From NCBI GenBank assembly GCA_015227615.1, contig JAALGZ010000043.1:186001-250000 (forward strand): 64,000 bases of DNA, in the 5' to 3' direction. Below, in pieces: positions 46,522 through 60,342 of this stretch. The translations under genes and the position numbers were made by a program. A model generated the notes under the pieces. It made no database searches. It was given only the letters and a program-made list of their open reading frames with translations, and was not told the DNA's origin. Every line of letters begins with the position of its first letter. The stretch's first letter is position 1. This DNA comes from Labyrinthula sp. Ha (Eukaryota; Sar; Bigyra; Labyrinthulida; Labyrinthulaceae).

Positions 46522-49500
46522 TTAATAGAAAGAGGCCGAGACTCGACGCTGCTTTCTCGTTGATCTCCCTCTAACATGAACTTTTGAGTCGCGGTCAAGT
46601 AGATTAGGTAGTTCACCTAGAGACGATGCTCTGGATCTCACAATTGAGAGCGACCCCTTTATTTTAAAACTTTCGTCCTCTTCAGAGGTGGTGTCCGTAT
46701 CGTCTCCCTCAGAAAAATGCGAGGCAGAAACTACGAATACACAATAGGACAAAAGTACATGTCTTAGGTGGGGCAAGGGGGATAATCTCCTCGTTCGCAT
46801 CTTTCCATGTATCCAATCGCCAGAACTCAAGATTCTTTTTTAGGTTGTCTGAGTATATGAACTAAGATTTACTTCAAAGAAAATTTACCTTGAACTCTGG
46901 TTGGTATATCCATAATAGCTCAAATATGGGAAAAACAATAAATTGTATGAAGCCTGCTTGGCATTTAGCAACGTCATCAATATTTCGATCCATAAACTCA
47001 GAAACGTCTAGCGACATTTTCCGTTCCATATCTCCTGCCCTCAATATAAGACTAAGAGTTACCTTGGGTATGGAATTCTGTGATGATACGCGAAATCCAG
47101 TTCTTGTATACTTCAAATTCCTTGGCCGGGTTCGATACATCCGCACACTGCAAATTACTGAAGTAAAAATAAACCTTGATAGCTAGCTCTAGTATGGATT
47201 GTCTATGGCTTTCTAAGCTGATACTGATCCCCTGTTGCTTTTGTTGCTAGAAATTATGTTATTGGGTGTATTACCTTGAAAGAGTCTATGAAACTATAGT
47301 GCTCTGAGAGTGCTGTCGAAAGAACCAACTTACATATGGAATTCTTGCCTAAATGTGAAACACATCCCAAGCATACAAAGTTGTATTGTTTTAATATCTA
47401 AGGATTTAAAGATATTAGCATCTTCCTTATCAGACATAATTAGTCGCATGGCCTAAACATTGATAAAAACATGTTAATACCTCGTGATAGTGAAAATTCT
47501 CCATATATGGTTGGTCATATTCGGTAGTTATAGCATGATTAGTTTTCTTTAGGAAAGGTCCAGTTACACCAGGATGTTGAAAGTCATGTATCATGCTAGC
47601 AACAAAAGCCTGTATTTTATCTAAGCAAGGGGTGTACGTTTAGAATATCAAGAGAAGAGAATCTGTCTCCATTCTTGTCAACACCATTTGTATCATATTT
47701 GGGATAAATAGGCATACCGTTTAGATTTCCTGCAAACTACACACTTACATAAAAGCAAGAGAAAACCTTTGATATGAAGGCGTTGACAGTCACTAAGACA
47801 TCAGCTGCGTGTAAACTATTATGGTATGAGTTCTTAGGGTATCCTAAACGTCATTTGGACACTAGGACAACCATTTTCGACCATATTAGCGAAATTAAGA
47901 AAAGTCTTCTGCGAAATTGAAAAAATCTCTAAGAGTGAGTATTTCTTAAACAGAAGTTGGGATAGAGTGAATAAAGGCCTTCCCTGGGAGCATCTAAGAT
48001 TTAACAACTCGCACAAGTATACCTTTCGAATTCAAAAATGTCAAAATTCCAAGAGGAAACACCCTCTACAAGCCTTGAAAGTAGAAAACGCACCTCTGTT
48101 TTCGAATGACGATTGAGGTGAAGCCTATGAATGTCTTCAAGTGCATGTGACTCTGCCCGATTATGTAACTGTATATTAAGCATCGTGCTTGCACTTCTAA
48201 AGCTCTTACCTACAAATGAAAAACGCGAAGACATAAACCTAAGTTTGAAATGGCCCGGTTGGCAGCTGTCTTCATAATCTGAGCCTGATTAGTAGAAGAG
48301 TCCTGGCCATCGTCTTCAACTTTTTCAGGAACAACAGTACCCGGTGTCATTCTTTTCTCTGTCTTGAAACAAGGCAGGAGACGTAGGCATAAATTAGGAT
48401 TTTTGCGTGTTGTCTTTTGTTCTTCGGTATTATCTCCTCTTGCTGCCTTTTCTACACGAACAGAGTCCAAGATTGTTTCTACCGTTTCAACCAAGACAGA
48501 GTTCATTCTTTCTTCTTTAAAATTACTTTTTCTCTGGGGCGTCTGGGTTTTCAACTTCTGCCATAAGGCTTTTGTTTTGATTGGTGCCCGCTCTCGCAAA
48601 GATGAGTCAGGCTGGGATTCTTTAAAACTAAATATGCTAAATCGATTCCGGGCTTTCACGGGCAACTTAATACCAAAAATCTTTCTGCTTAGCTAAGCAT
48701 AAAACGAGCAGAAACCTATACGAATGCAGTTGTCGTTTGATCATCCGCGGCCTTGGCATGTTTCAGTTTTATAAAGTCAAGCGATCTTTGAAGGGAAGGG
48801 GGTAATCCTGTTCTTGGCGTCAGATTCTCTAGGACCTCAAGCAAATTTTTGTGCAACTTCTTTTTCTGGGATTGCAGCATCCTTCTATATGCTATTTCTT
48901 TAACAACACCATTTTTAAACCTCAAATGCATAGTAAACAATTTTTCAATGAAAACTTTATCTGTTTCAAACCACCTCAATTGGTAGTACGCCTTGTCCAA
49001 AGGTGTATCAGAAGCCGTGGTTGTAGGTGCATCACTGGTCTCTAACAGGTCAAAATTAATAAGCTCCTCTATTGAATCGAGAAGTGGAGAATAGTTTTGC
49101 CTTCCATCTTCTCCGGCTACAACAATCTGGTTTGGTAAAGGGTATATCATGATAAGAAAAAACAACTGGAAGCATAAAAGTTCATCATGTCCAACGCACA
49201 GTACGCTCTACACATAAGAAAATCAATATATTATACTGCACACTTTAGAATGAGTGCTGCAGCTGTCGCCAGTCTATCCAAGCTCTTCCCAAGAACCCTG
49301 CGGCAGTTTTGAGGGATAGGGATTGGTTGCACTGAGAACGAACTCTCTGAAATTGTATTTCGCCGGCCCAAGAAACAGCCCCGTTCGTTGGTGTATATGT
49401 CTCTGGACTTAACACAGGCCTTAATTAAGCTACGTAATATCGTCATGTTCCCACCTGACACGCTTCTCAAGAATGATAGTACTTGCCTTGAGACGCTTGC

Positions 49501-52500
49501 TACGTTGAGCGAAGTCAAGACATAAAATTCTATCTCGAGTACGGAGATATTTTGTATAAGAATCGGCAAGGTATGTATGTTTTGTAAAATTTTGACATAG
49601 CTAGGGTTGACACCAATGAAAGCATGTTGCTGTGGTTTAAGATGAAATGGGGTTGTAGCGAACACAATGAACATATTCGGATGAAGTCTTGAGCGAGCTG
49701 CAGTTGTTGATTCTATTAAGCTGGAATCGATGCTGACAGAGTTCGTTCCCTTTTCTTTGATATTTCTATTCAGCTGCATCTTTGTATTTCTAGGCCCAGT
49801 GTGTTTAAAAGTGGAAAACTTTTTCTTTTGCAAAAGCAGATCCGAGTTTCTATTGAGCTCCAGGCATGTATGCATAGTTATTAGCCAGTCAGCTTTGCTG
49901 AAATATTGGCAATCGTCTAATAAGAGAATTATAAAAACGTCTGGTTTTCTCAAGACGGCATTCAAAATTTCAACAAGGAAGCCCAGAGTTTGTTTGAAAG
50001 CCTCATCTACTTGACATTTCTCCCCAGCTGGGTCCCAAAGATCTAAAGCTTAGGCAAAACAAAAATATACATGAATCGCACGAAAAGTATTTCTTTGGAA
50101 GCCTTCTAAGATAAGAAGCTGCGACAGGCTTAGGTAAAAGGCTTAGAACCTGGGATATAACATCGCGCCAAACAAAGGCATATCGGTGCTGATTTTGAAA
50201 AGATAAAAAATTTCACCTGTTTCATCATCTCCACACTACCACTGGCGCTGACAATAAAAAATTTAGTTGATAAACCTTTGAAACTATAGGACTCTGCCCT
50301 CCCTACTTCTTGAAACCCATTTTTCGCTGGAATGGCCCCATATTTGCTCTTAAGTGTACCATCTAACAAGTCCAGGAAAAAGCTTTTTCCTGCACCGCTG
50401 TTTCCAATGAGACCTATGGTGGAGACAGTGCCAGACGTTTTCTTGACTCCATATATTTGGAGGAGATATATATCAAGATAATAAAGTATCGTAAGGTCAA
50501 AGCGAGAGCTATAAGTTGTTACCATGGGACTAGAGTGCTCCTGCAAATAAATACCACTAGTCAGCTTTGAAGGCATTTCAATGCTCAATAGGGTTTCGGC
50601 CTTCCGCTTAATAAGATAGCCCTTACTATACGCAGGTTGAAATATTTTCACGAGTTCAACTTTTCCCTTGAGCTTAATTGGGGGCAAAGTTTCGAAGACA
50701 AGTGTAGAATCAACAACACTCACACTACTTCTTACTTCTTCACTGCACAAAATACACCCTGTAAACTGCATATTCTTTTTCATGCTGAGCTTAGAAGCTG
50801 CCTGCATCAACCTCGCTGAGGTATTTACCACATCACCAAGAATTGAGTACTCCCGCCTACTCCCACTTCCAACAGGCCCTGACAAAGCTTCCCCGCTGGT
50901 CAACCCGATATAACAAACTTTTCCGCGAAACTTTTCTTCAGCAAGAAGTCGTGTGATTCTCTCTAACCCCTGTTGGGCCTCCTTGTAAAGTGTTTTCGAG
51001 TGCTTACACTCATTTAGCTGGAGATGCTTTAAAATTAATGACTCAAGTGTCCCTTCATCAAAAAGATTGTACCCTAGCTTCTCGTTACAGTACTGAAGCA
51101 AGACTTTGATTGGAAAACCAGCTAAGAAATAGTCCAAAGCTTCGGTTATTATATTGTTAAGTCGAAGGATTTTCAATTCATGTACAGCCTGTAAGGCAAA
51201 AAACATTGCCCTAGCTGGGTCATTATAATGGGTCAAAGGAGACAATCCAAAAACCACAAGTAAAGTAGAGCCCTTGTCATCAATAAGAAACTTATTAATG
51301 CTGCCCTCTAAGCCATATACAATCTTTTGCACTATGACAAAAGTTTCCTGGACAGATTTTAATATCTTTTTGATCCTCTTTTCGGTATGAGCTACCTTAA
51401 AAGAATCTCGTATTTTTCTACGCTGTACTTTTTTCAAACCTCTTTTCCGCAAAACTCTCGCCATAGCGCGTTCAAAGTAAATCTTTACGAGATCATTTAA
51501 GAATCTGTTAGGAATACTGGATTCAAAAGCTTCCACAAAACCACTGGAGAACATATCGTTCATTGACCTTTCACGAAAAACCTCAGCTAAAGCTTTTAGA
51601 ACTTCTAGATTCAGATTTACAAAGCAAACAGCAGCTGTTCTGACTTCAGATGCCCTGTACATATAGAAAAGCAAAATATACCAGGAACTCATTTGTTGGT
51701 CAAGAAAAGGTTTCACCGCGGCTGGAACATACAACTTCAACGCTTCAATTTCCAGCTCATGCTGAAGAAGAGTTTTTCTTACGGATATTTTCTTTAACCT
51801 TCTTCTGTTTCGTAGCAACTTCACGTAGGCATTGCTCTTACAATGTTTCCCTATTTCTACGATTTCAACCCTATCCTGTACTTTTTCTCGCTCTGATGAT
51901 TCTAAAGTCAATGAGGAGCATGTCCCCTTTTTTGGCAAGTTGGTTTTGTGGAAGGACTTCCCTGCTTTCAAAGCAAAGCTTGATCTCCTTTCCAAAGGTG
52001 CCTTGGAAGAAACACGGATTGAGCCATTCATGAACTTTTCATCTGAGGGAAAACGCTCAAGACTTCTTCCTTGCCTAAGACCTCTAAAAAATGAGATACT
52101 GCCTTTCTTTCCTCTTAGTTTCCACTCGTTTACGTTCTTATCAGTGAACTTCTTCATCGAGCTCTTTGGATCCAATTGTATACTATCCTTCCTCTTGATC
52201 TCTTCTCCATTAAAGTTATTTTTTATGAAATCCCATACTTGAGGTGAAACAATAGTATCTCCAGGTTTGCATAGTGCTTCACAATCAAAAGCATCTAAGA
52301 GTGCTTGTCCACAGAGTGTGTATTCAGCTCTCTTGCAAAGTCCACCTAGATGCATCATTGTCACCATCTCGCAGCCAATACCCACTTTTACCGAAAAACA
52401 GACATTTTTCGCTAACTCAGCTCCATGAAGCTCTTCTTGAATTTCTAAAGCGCATTGGGCCGCCCTGCAGCACATGTTTTCAAGATCCAACTCTTCTTCT

Positions 52501-52883
52501 CCACTATTTCCTTTCTTGTATGCAGGCTGCCAGAGAGTGATTAAAGCATCACCAGCGAATTTGATTACATCTCCACCACTTCCATTGAGCATTTTAACAA
52601 TTCTTTCAAAATATCTATTCAAATAAAATCCCAACTGCTCCACTCCATTTTCAGAGTTATCCGCTAGCATTTCAGTAAGAGCTGTAAATCCACTGACATC
52701 AATAAAAACAGCTACTGATTTAAAATATTGAACTGCTGGAACATTAATCCTTCCCTGTTTCTTCTTTATATAAGCGGATATGTGTTCAGGTACAAAGTAT
52801 TCTAACTGTCCCTCTTGAACATTTCCCCCTTGTCTTCCTGAAACAGGAGATGATTTGCCTATCATGCTCTCTAAATTTTTCAT
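46522..52883 (-). CDS. Fusion protein: soluble-type adenylyl cyclase plus cyclic-nucleotide phosphodiesterase
   Basis: Seventeen exons with 16 introns of 27-30 nt; spliced 5910 nt gives one frame of 1969 residues. Exon 1 (50217-52883) holds cyclase C1 (metal Asp62 in FIDVSGFTAL, Asp112 in KFAGDAL), cyclase C2 (LGDVVNTSARLM at 682-693, with Asn687 and Arg691) and Walker A GNSGAGKS (827-834). Exons 2-5 continue the ADCY10-like ATPase/helical region: Walker B-like VFIILLLDDCQ near 965, LILKCASVLCVG, KNGVVKEIAYRRMLQSQKKK. Exons 6-16 form a class I PDE (about 1540-1900): YHNSLHAADV (His1621, His1625), MIHDFQHPG (His1680, Asp1681), KCADVSNPAK (Asp1792), TQGDMERK and the nucleotide-clamp Gln1843 in QAGFIQF. 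All expected catalytic residues are present. It would synthesise cAMP and hydrolyse cAMP and/or cGMP. The tail has SRASS and KQRRVSAS, resembling PKA sites. Remaining exons: 50071-50188, 49237-50042, 48722-49207, 48239-48692, 48023-48209, 47872-47993, 47767-47843, 47638-47736, 47481-47609, 47377-47452, 47275-47348, 47175-47246, 47063-47147, 46889-47034, 46759-46861, 46522-46730. Confidence 0.9.
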
Positions 52884-55800
52884 TGATATTACTTTGTTCT
52901 AACGGATTTTTCCATTCTTAGATTATTTAAGGATACTTAAGATACTATAATTATTCTTATTGCTTATCTGTTAGAAATTATAATAGCTAATACAACATGG
53001 CATTACCCGCTAATATGTGTAGAATAAAATTGGAGAGTACAGCATGTTTTCGGAATAATATTTATCTACGCTGGCGTATAATACGCCACTCTTCCAATTC
53101 TAGCAATACCACAATTGCGCAAAATAAGAAATCAAAAAACCAACAATTAAAATTAAAATTACAAATGAAAAAGTAAGAATATTCAAGGCATATCGATTTT
53201 CAAGCAAGAATGATCAAGGGAAAATGATTTTGTACGAAGCAGGGAAGAGTGACAAGGATCATCAAGCAAGAATTTTCAAGGGAAGACGAATAACGAAATT
53301 CAAGCATCGTTCAAGGATTCAAGGGAAAGCAAAATTCAAGGTTATTTTATTCAAATCAATATAAAAAGATATGAGTTCAACGAATAAGGGAAATGAAAGA
53401 AAAATAATTTTTACAGAACTAGAATATTTTGTATTAGCCTTAAACCACTTAAGTTTTAAATTTTAATTTTAAGAAAAATCTTAATCTTCTCAGTTTCAGT
53501 TTTCAAAATCATTTGTCTTAAGCTTCTAACTATGTCAGTTCACAAATATATTTATAAACGTTCAGATGTTTTTTCAAGTTTCTGTATTCAACCTATGGAA
53601 AAAGATTTAAATCCATCCTCATCTTCATCGAGGGCCGAGTGGGGAGGGAGGGCCGAGTCATGGGGGCGATTTTTAAAGACGCGGTAAGCATGAAAGGCTC
53701 TCCGCTACGCTAAGGTCAGGAAAATTTACATTTTATTGTGTTTTAACTTTAAGAGGTATCAAGTAAATATTAAGTGTACTTCACTTTTTCCTCTGCCCCC
53801 TCTATATTTTGTCTAAGTATGGGCTGGGGTTCATAGTGTTGTGCTTTGAAGTTCTGCTATTAAGCTTCCGTTAAGCTTTATGGAATTCCATTAAAAATTA
53901 CTACCGGTACGCTATTTCCTTATCGCCTTAAAACCCCGTACAAACCCTAACGGAAGAGTGGCGTTTTTAACTCTGGAGTGTAAGAATCCGGTTCCCATGT
54001 TTTCACTTCAGCGTTTCTCACGTCATTATTTTCAATGATTTTTTCAAATTTCCCAAAATATAATGGCGAAAGTTAAAATCTAAACTAAAATATAGTCGAA
54101 AAGATAAATGTTAAAAGATCAACGAAGATGAATTTTAAGTAAAGGGGAGACTAAGGAAAGCTTCCAAGCTGTCCTCAATTGTATCAAAGTACAAGAATAT
54201 ATTGTGCTTTGTCATAGATTAACGAAAATATCAACATATAAAAGTATCAAGTCAACTAAAAGTCCAAGTTTTTTACCTGCGTATCAGAGAACTCAAACTA
54301 AGAACAAGAAGAACTCATGCTTAAGATGAAGTCAAAGAGAAGACTCCATCGACTCTATTGTTAGCTACTGAAATGTAACACATGCTAGAAGAGCGTTCAA
54401 TAATTATTCGAAGCTGATCCGAAGTGGATCATCTCAAGGAGCCATCAGACAAGGCTTCGATGGAGGTGATGATAAATGTTTCCCCTTTTGACCGTGTACA
54501 GGTTTAAGTACAGCTATTAGAAAGTATGCTTTGGTAAGATAAAGGGCTTTCTAATTCAAGGATGAACAAAAGGATTAGAGTCATTTCATATTTCTTAAAT
54601 AGTGGTGAGAATCGTAATGTAAAAGTGTATGGTTGAAAGGTTTGAAATGTGTCTGTATTCGTTAAATGAAAATAGTTATGAAAAAAACAAGAAGAGGGTT
54701 TTAAAATTGAAAGGTATGTTTGTACCGTTGGAGACTTGTAAATGTTTTAAATTGAAACAGACTTTTTGATTAAAGGGTTAGTTACAGAAATTACTCTTTC
54801 GATTTTTAATTAGGAGGTTGGGTGGTCTACCATTTCTGTTTAGATCAATGAAAGTTATGATTTCAATTTAAACCAAACCGGTACAAGGTTCTAGTTTTAG
54901 CTCAAAAATATTTCAAGAGGTGAGAGAGTGTAGCTGGCTTACATTCAAAACATATACTCCACGGAGGGGTTGAGGCAGAATCCGAAGTTTGAAATTAAAA
55001 AGTCCAAATTAAAGATTTGAATTGGAGAAGAGGAAGCTCAAACTTCAAGAGAAAAATATTGTTAAAGATTAGGAATGAAAGCTTGGACGTGAAGCATTAG
55101 CCTCGACCTCGACATCTCCCTTGAATTTTGTGTTTTTTATGACAGGTGATATTTTATTCAGTGGCCACTTTTGTAAAAAACTTTTTTGATGAGCAGAAAA
55201 CTTCTGAAATGCACCATCTAAATTTTAACTTAAAGACATTCACATCATTTGGGCTGCAGCAAAAGCGTTTCTCCATTGTTCATCGGAATGAGAAAGTTCG
55301 GTGCAAAGCAACTAAAATATCGACAGGAACCTTGAATATTTTGATAATAATTTATTTGGAGCTTTTAGGTTTTTCAACTTTGGGTCATGAACATTAAACT
55401 CCGTTGTGTCAGACACCGATACAGGAAGTCTACCAAGACTTGTAAAAAATTTTTATGTAAAAGATGATCTTGACATTTCCATCTTCCAGGAAAAAAATAA
55501 TTTTCTAGATTGTAGGCTAGTGTTTATTAGTACATACACTACCAAACTGTTTGCAGGAAGATGCATGTTCTTCCACTTAGAATATGAACATGTAAGAACA
55601 ATATTTCCTTTCTCCTCGCAAAGATTTACGATGTACGATATTTTACCTTACTGATCAAAAAACTTTAGCTTCAGTTTCAAATCTTTCTGTTGGGATAAAG
55701 TAACTATAAACTTCACAATGTTTATCTTGAAAAATTAGAGGATCCCATCAGATAAGGAGGAATCTTTGCAACTCAGTCTTTCAATTTATACAGGATTTCT

Positions 55801-58800
55801 TAGTTCAAACTTGTTAATAAGATCACCTTGATTAGTTACCACTTATCCAAAATACCTCCCCTTTGTGATATTTCTAACTCTTCTTTAGATATAAACTGAC
55901 GGTGAGTGGGCTTGACCTGTTAAATGAATTTGCTTAAAGAAATAAAATCTTCTGAGTAAATGTCCAGCAAATAGTATTCTTCTCCTTTTTATTTCCTAAG
56001 AAAACTATACTGGACATTATTTGGAAAAATTGTTAAACGATCTTTAACAGAAGGGACGAGGCTTGAGAGAGGTACAAAGATTTCTAATATCGTTTTAGGT
56101 GCACTGTTGTGGAAGGTAACTGAATTTTTCCCAGATAATAAAGTTTGGCAAGATCCAAGCGATGTTAGAACATGATTAACACATTACACATGATTTGCAT
56201 TTAAGTCTCTAACTATTCGAGGTAGAGCTTTGGGTCCATAGCTCATGAATTCTTTGACGTTTCCCAAGCGAAGTACTTTGAGGCCTTTGATGATATCCGG
56301 GCGATCTCGGTTTCCATAAAAGTACATTGAAAAAATGTATTCATAAGATAATGCACATTTAAAGGAAAATAACAAGCACTTGCAGCCCGAAATATCTTGT
56401 GTTGTATCAATTTGCATACAGTGGGAATAGATACCAGCAAGGTGTTTTTGAATATTAATTTGATATGTTAGTCCATTTAATTGTGCTCGATCATTTGTAG
56501 TTTTGTTGAAATAAATCTTAGGAAAATTCATCTCGGGTCAAACATAAATCACCACATTTATATCTCCTGTATCTTTTCTTTTAGTTTGCCCTTCTTAAGC
56601 TTTCTTATAGTTAACTATTTATTAAATAAAATGCATGGGAATTCTCTTAAGAGAAATAATTCTGCGTGACTGGTATTTGTATCTGCCTTCCCAGATTCTT
56701 GAATTAAAGTAATTCCATTGACAGTGATCTATGAGACATACTTACTTATATTAAAATCCCTTTTAAGCCCATGTCCAAGGTGTCTAATGTTAATTATAAT
56801 GATAATGTAGACCTTTCTTGCCAGGCTAAGCTGAATGCTTACTTTCAAAGAAAAATTTCTTAGTTTCAGACTTAGTTTTGCATCTGTGAAATCTTCTATT
56901 ACTTGAAGCAAATCTATCCACTGGATCTACCTTTCAGATATAGTAAGAGCTCTTCTTTGACAACTTAAATCGAAATACAACATACGTTCTTATTGTCTCC
57001 ACCAATTCATCATCTGAAATATAACTTTACAGTGTCCAAGTATCATCTAGGTTTATTTTTTGTTGTTTCTTAATACCCTTTCTTATGTTTTTTAACCTTT
57101 TATTTGGATCTGTATTTATTTATGTTTGAAATTTTATTTAAGAAGTTTTGTGGTTCTTAATGGCCGAAAACATGAATCAGCCAATCAGATCATGTGAAGT
57201 GACAAACCCCTGGGTTAAGAAACCCGGTGCCTAATTGGAGTTTAATTTCTTATGTAGCTAAGAAAATAAGATAATACTCGGACTTAGATATTTTGAGAAT
57301 GAGACTGAAGAGTACTTTCAGTTCCAATATAGGCTATCATCACTAGCTCTTTGATTACTGAGGTATGTGACAATACTCTCTGTTATCTCTTTCTCTCATT
57401 AATAGAACTTCACATTTGTATGATTACTTTGATTATTATGCGCTAGTTATTATCTATAGAAGGTCATACTTAGCCTGTGATTATATTGCAAAGTAGCTTT
57501 TTAGGGAAATATCTATGTAAGTAGGAATTTCGGGCAATTACTTAATGTTTGAGCAATACACTGACCAGAAGGAAAAGTCCTCTTAAGGTAATAAGGGTTC
57601 AAGAAACAATAAAAAAATAACTAAAAACGTTAGCAAACAAGAAAACCGGCTTCCACTAGAGAAAGGATAAGTTAATCAAAGATCAAAATAATAATATTAT
57701 AGTGATAAAGGTGATGCTGCTTTCGATATGCTATAGTGTTCTTTCGCTATGTTGCTAAAAATCACCGAGATATACTCTTTTTGAGCTATATTTCAGTTAC
57801 ATACTCAAATAAATAGTTCTAGTAACTATATATTCTACTTAAATAGAGCGAGGTATCTTTAGTCTATAGGAAGAGCATCATAAAAGTGGTGATCATACCT
57901 TCATTGCATCTTCATTGTTCTAAGTAAAGGTACTTTTAAGCGCTTGTAACTCGTGAACGCTCCGTCAGCTGGTAAGCAATATGTAAGCTTGTGCTCGATT
58001 ATTTAAACGCGCTCTAATAGCAGATAAGATGAGATGAATTTACTTCGTTGTAAAAAAAACTGGTTTAATTAAGTCAAGTAATATCCTGTACTATTGAGCA
58101 CACATTCTGCATGCAAGACTTTACCATGGTTTTGAAGAAAGAGACCATGCAACATTAAGAGTCCAGATTGTAACAGTAGGAGAAACCAAACTAGTAGCAA
58201 GTTAATAAATGATGGGTTTCTTAAATAATAAAGAATTTGTTCCTAAACTATGGTTCATAGTTGTGTATGCAATTGATACATTCGGCATTGTGGACCACGG
58301 TTTATTGCTCGTGTTGGTACTAGTAACTATCTTTTTCACGTAATGTAATACTCCCAGTCTAGTTACATTGTAGAAAATTAAAATAGTTAATAATATACCT
58401 TAGATATTCGGAAAAGTAACTTCTTTAAGAAGATAATATTTCTTTTAGAAAAATTATGGATACCACAGCGGCAAGAGCATCTGAATTAAAGCATATGTCG
58501 TACTCCACTGGTTTGAAAAGCACTGAATCTACAACCTAGTCAAGAATCATGATACTGATTTCCAGGCATCCTTTTACAGGTATAAAAATATTCTTTATTA
58601 GCATTCACGGAGTTGTAATTACACTTGCGATGAAGGATTCAGTAGTTAATTAGGTTCTGCTAGTTATACAAAGTAATTTCTCATTGGGGCGTATTTCGCG
58701 GTTTCTTGGGAATTTTTCGTGTTACTTAGTGAGTTTCGATGTCACATTCAATACTGAATAAGGCATTCATTGAGAACTTCGAGTTCTGTACCTAAGCATT

Positions 58801-60342
58801 CAGGATCTTAGAAAGCTATATAATTTTCTGTGAACGAGTTTGCGTATGCTTAATTTGTCGATGAGGGACTTTCTTTTATCTGTATCAGTAGGATCTAGTG
58901 GCACTCTGAGCAGTCAACTAGTTGCGAAGACAAGCGTAAGAGCATCGTCAAGAAACGGAAACCACCTCTAAAATGAAAATTAACTTCTGAGGTTGGAGAA
59001 ATGTTACAAATTAGGATATGGGCGCACTATGATCAAAGTAGCGATTCTAATAAAGCAAAGTGTATCTTCAATGTTAACATAATAAGCGTTTTTTCAGAGA
59101 GGAGTCAAGACGTATTAGTGAAATAATAACCAAGGGGTAAGCTCTTTAAGAGTTAATAATACTAAGAAGCACTGGTTAATCTAAAGCTGAATTCAAAGTT
59201 AAGCCAGAATAAATAGATAATCTTAATTTAGCACTCCAGGAGAGAATTCCAATACCAGGCTTATCGCTTAGGCTTCATCTATTCGACGGTTCTTAAAGAA
59301 CTATATAATGGAGAATTGCAAGTTATATTTTGACCTTTTTTAGCGCTTATTTTAGGTGAACTGTTGCAGGGATTCTACCTATAGTTAAGATGCTAGGAAA
59401 CAAATCTACAAGTACCCACCTAGATGTTCCAATATGAACAAGATAGTTTTTTACTAGATTTGTAACCTATTAAATCAGCAGCTAAGGATCAACTTCCGTA
59501 ATTGGCTGGAAAATTTGTACCTGCTTTATTGAAAATGATCGGATACCTCCTCTAGTTTGTTTCTTAGATCATTTATAGCACACCAAGAGTGTTGTCATAT
59601 TTTCCTAGAGAATATATCTTATGCCATTAGTATAAGTGTGTTTAAAGGGCACAATATTTTGAAGTGAAGAAATAGTTTATTATTGTGTACATGCTAGGAA
59701 ACACTGTAGGCTAGTACCTTGTTTTAGCAGTTGCTAAACAGAGACAAAAGCAACAAGAGTTAATTATACCAATATTAGAGCTATTTTACTACGGATTAAC
59801 TATACACCTTACAATGCACAAAGAAAACTTATGTATATAGTAAGAGTATTGAGCTCAACGAAAAGTTTTGCTATGCCATGGTAATTATGATCTCTTTCAT
59901 CTAAGATCCTTGGAGAAATAGAATTCTCCGTAATCAATTAGGGTCAAGAAACTAGAAAGTGTTAATAATATTAGGAGTAGGCAAAGGGAAAGGAAGTTTT
60001 AATCACTTTTGTCGGTCGAGTTTTACTGCACCAATGTTATTGAAAGTTACTGTTCTAGATATTACTTATCCTTTTATTTCAACGTGTTCCTGGTATTGAG
60101 ACTTTTACTCTCATGAAGATATACTTAAGGAAAATTCCGAGTATGAAAAAACTATTTTCCTTCTATTGATTTAACTCTTGTTGTTTAAACAGATCTCTCA
60201 CATGATATGTATTGATTCTGCGAAAACTAAAATCTAGAAATATCCCAGTACGAAAATTTCAAGAACATGAATACTTGATTTACATCCTAATAAATTATAT
60301 ACTATAACTCTCTATATCCTAAAGGAAAATATTTTTTGAAAC
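52884..60342. other. Gene-free stretch, 7.5 kb, with repeat debris
   Basis: At 53200-53345 are loosely repeated words around TCAAGCAAGAATTTTCAAGG. At 53581-53675 is one copy of a dispersed repeat with a G-rich patch. Plus ORFs at 55146-55397 and 55406-55654 and a minus ORF with ATG at 56184-56531 (115 codons) are open, but no family was recognised; they may be gene or element relics. From 56.9 to 60.3 kb nothing is seen. Confidence 0.45.
53581..53675 (+). repeat. Dispersed repeat copy A, with G-rich tract
   Basis: Shares an exact 17-mer (CCATCCTCATCTTCATC) plus flanking similarity (GGCCGAGTG, GGGAG, CCGAGT.ATG.GGGC) with the reverse complement of 63290-63386. The run GGGGAGGGAGGG followed by GGGGG gives four G-tracts that could form a G-quadruplex in otherwise AT-rich DNA. 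Confidence 0.5.

Noticed and set aside
50637-52540. Several plus-strand ORFs of 60-136 codons
   Set aside because: Antisense shadows of exon 1 of the cyclase-phosphodiesterase gene.
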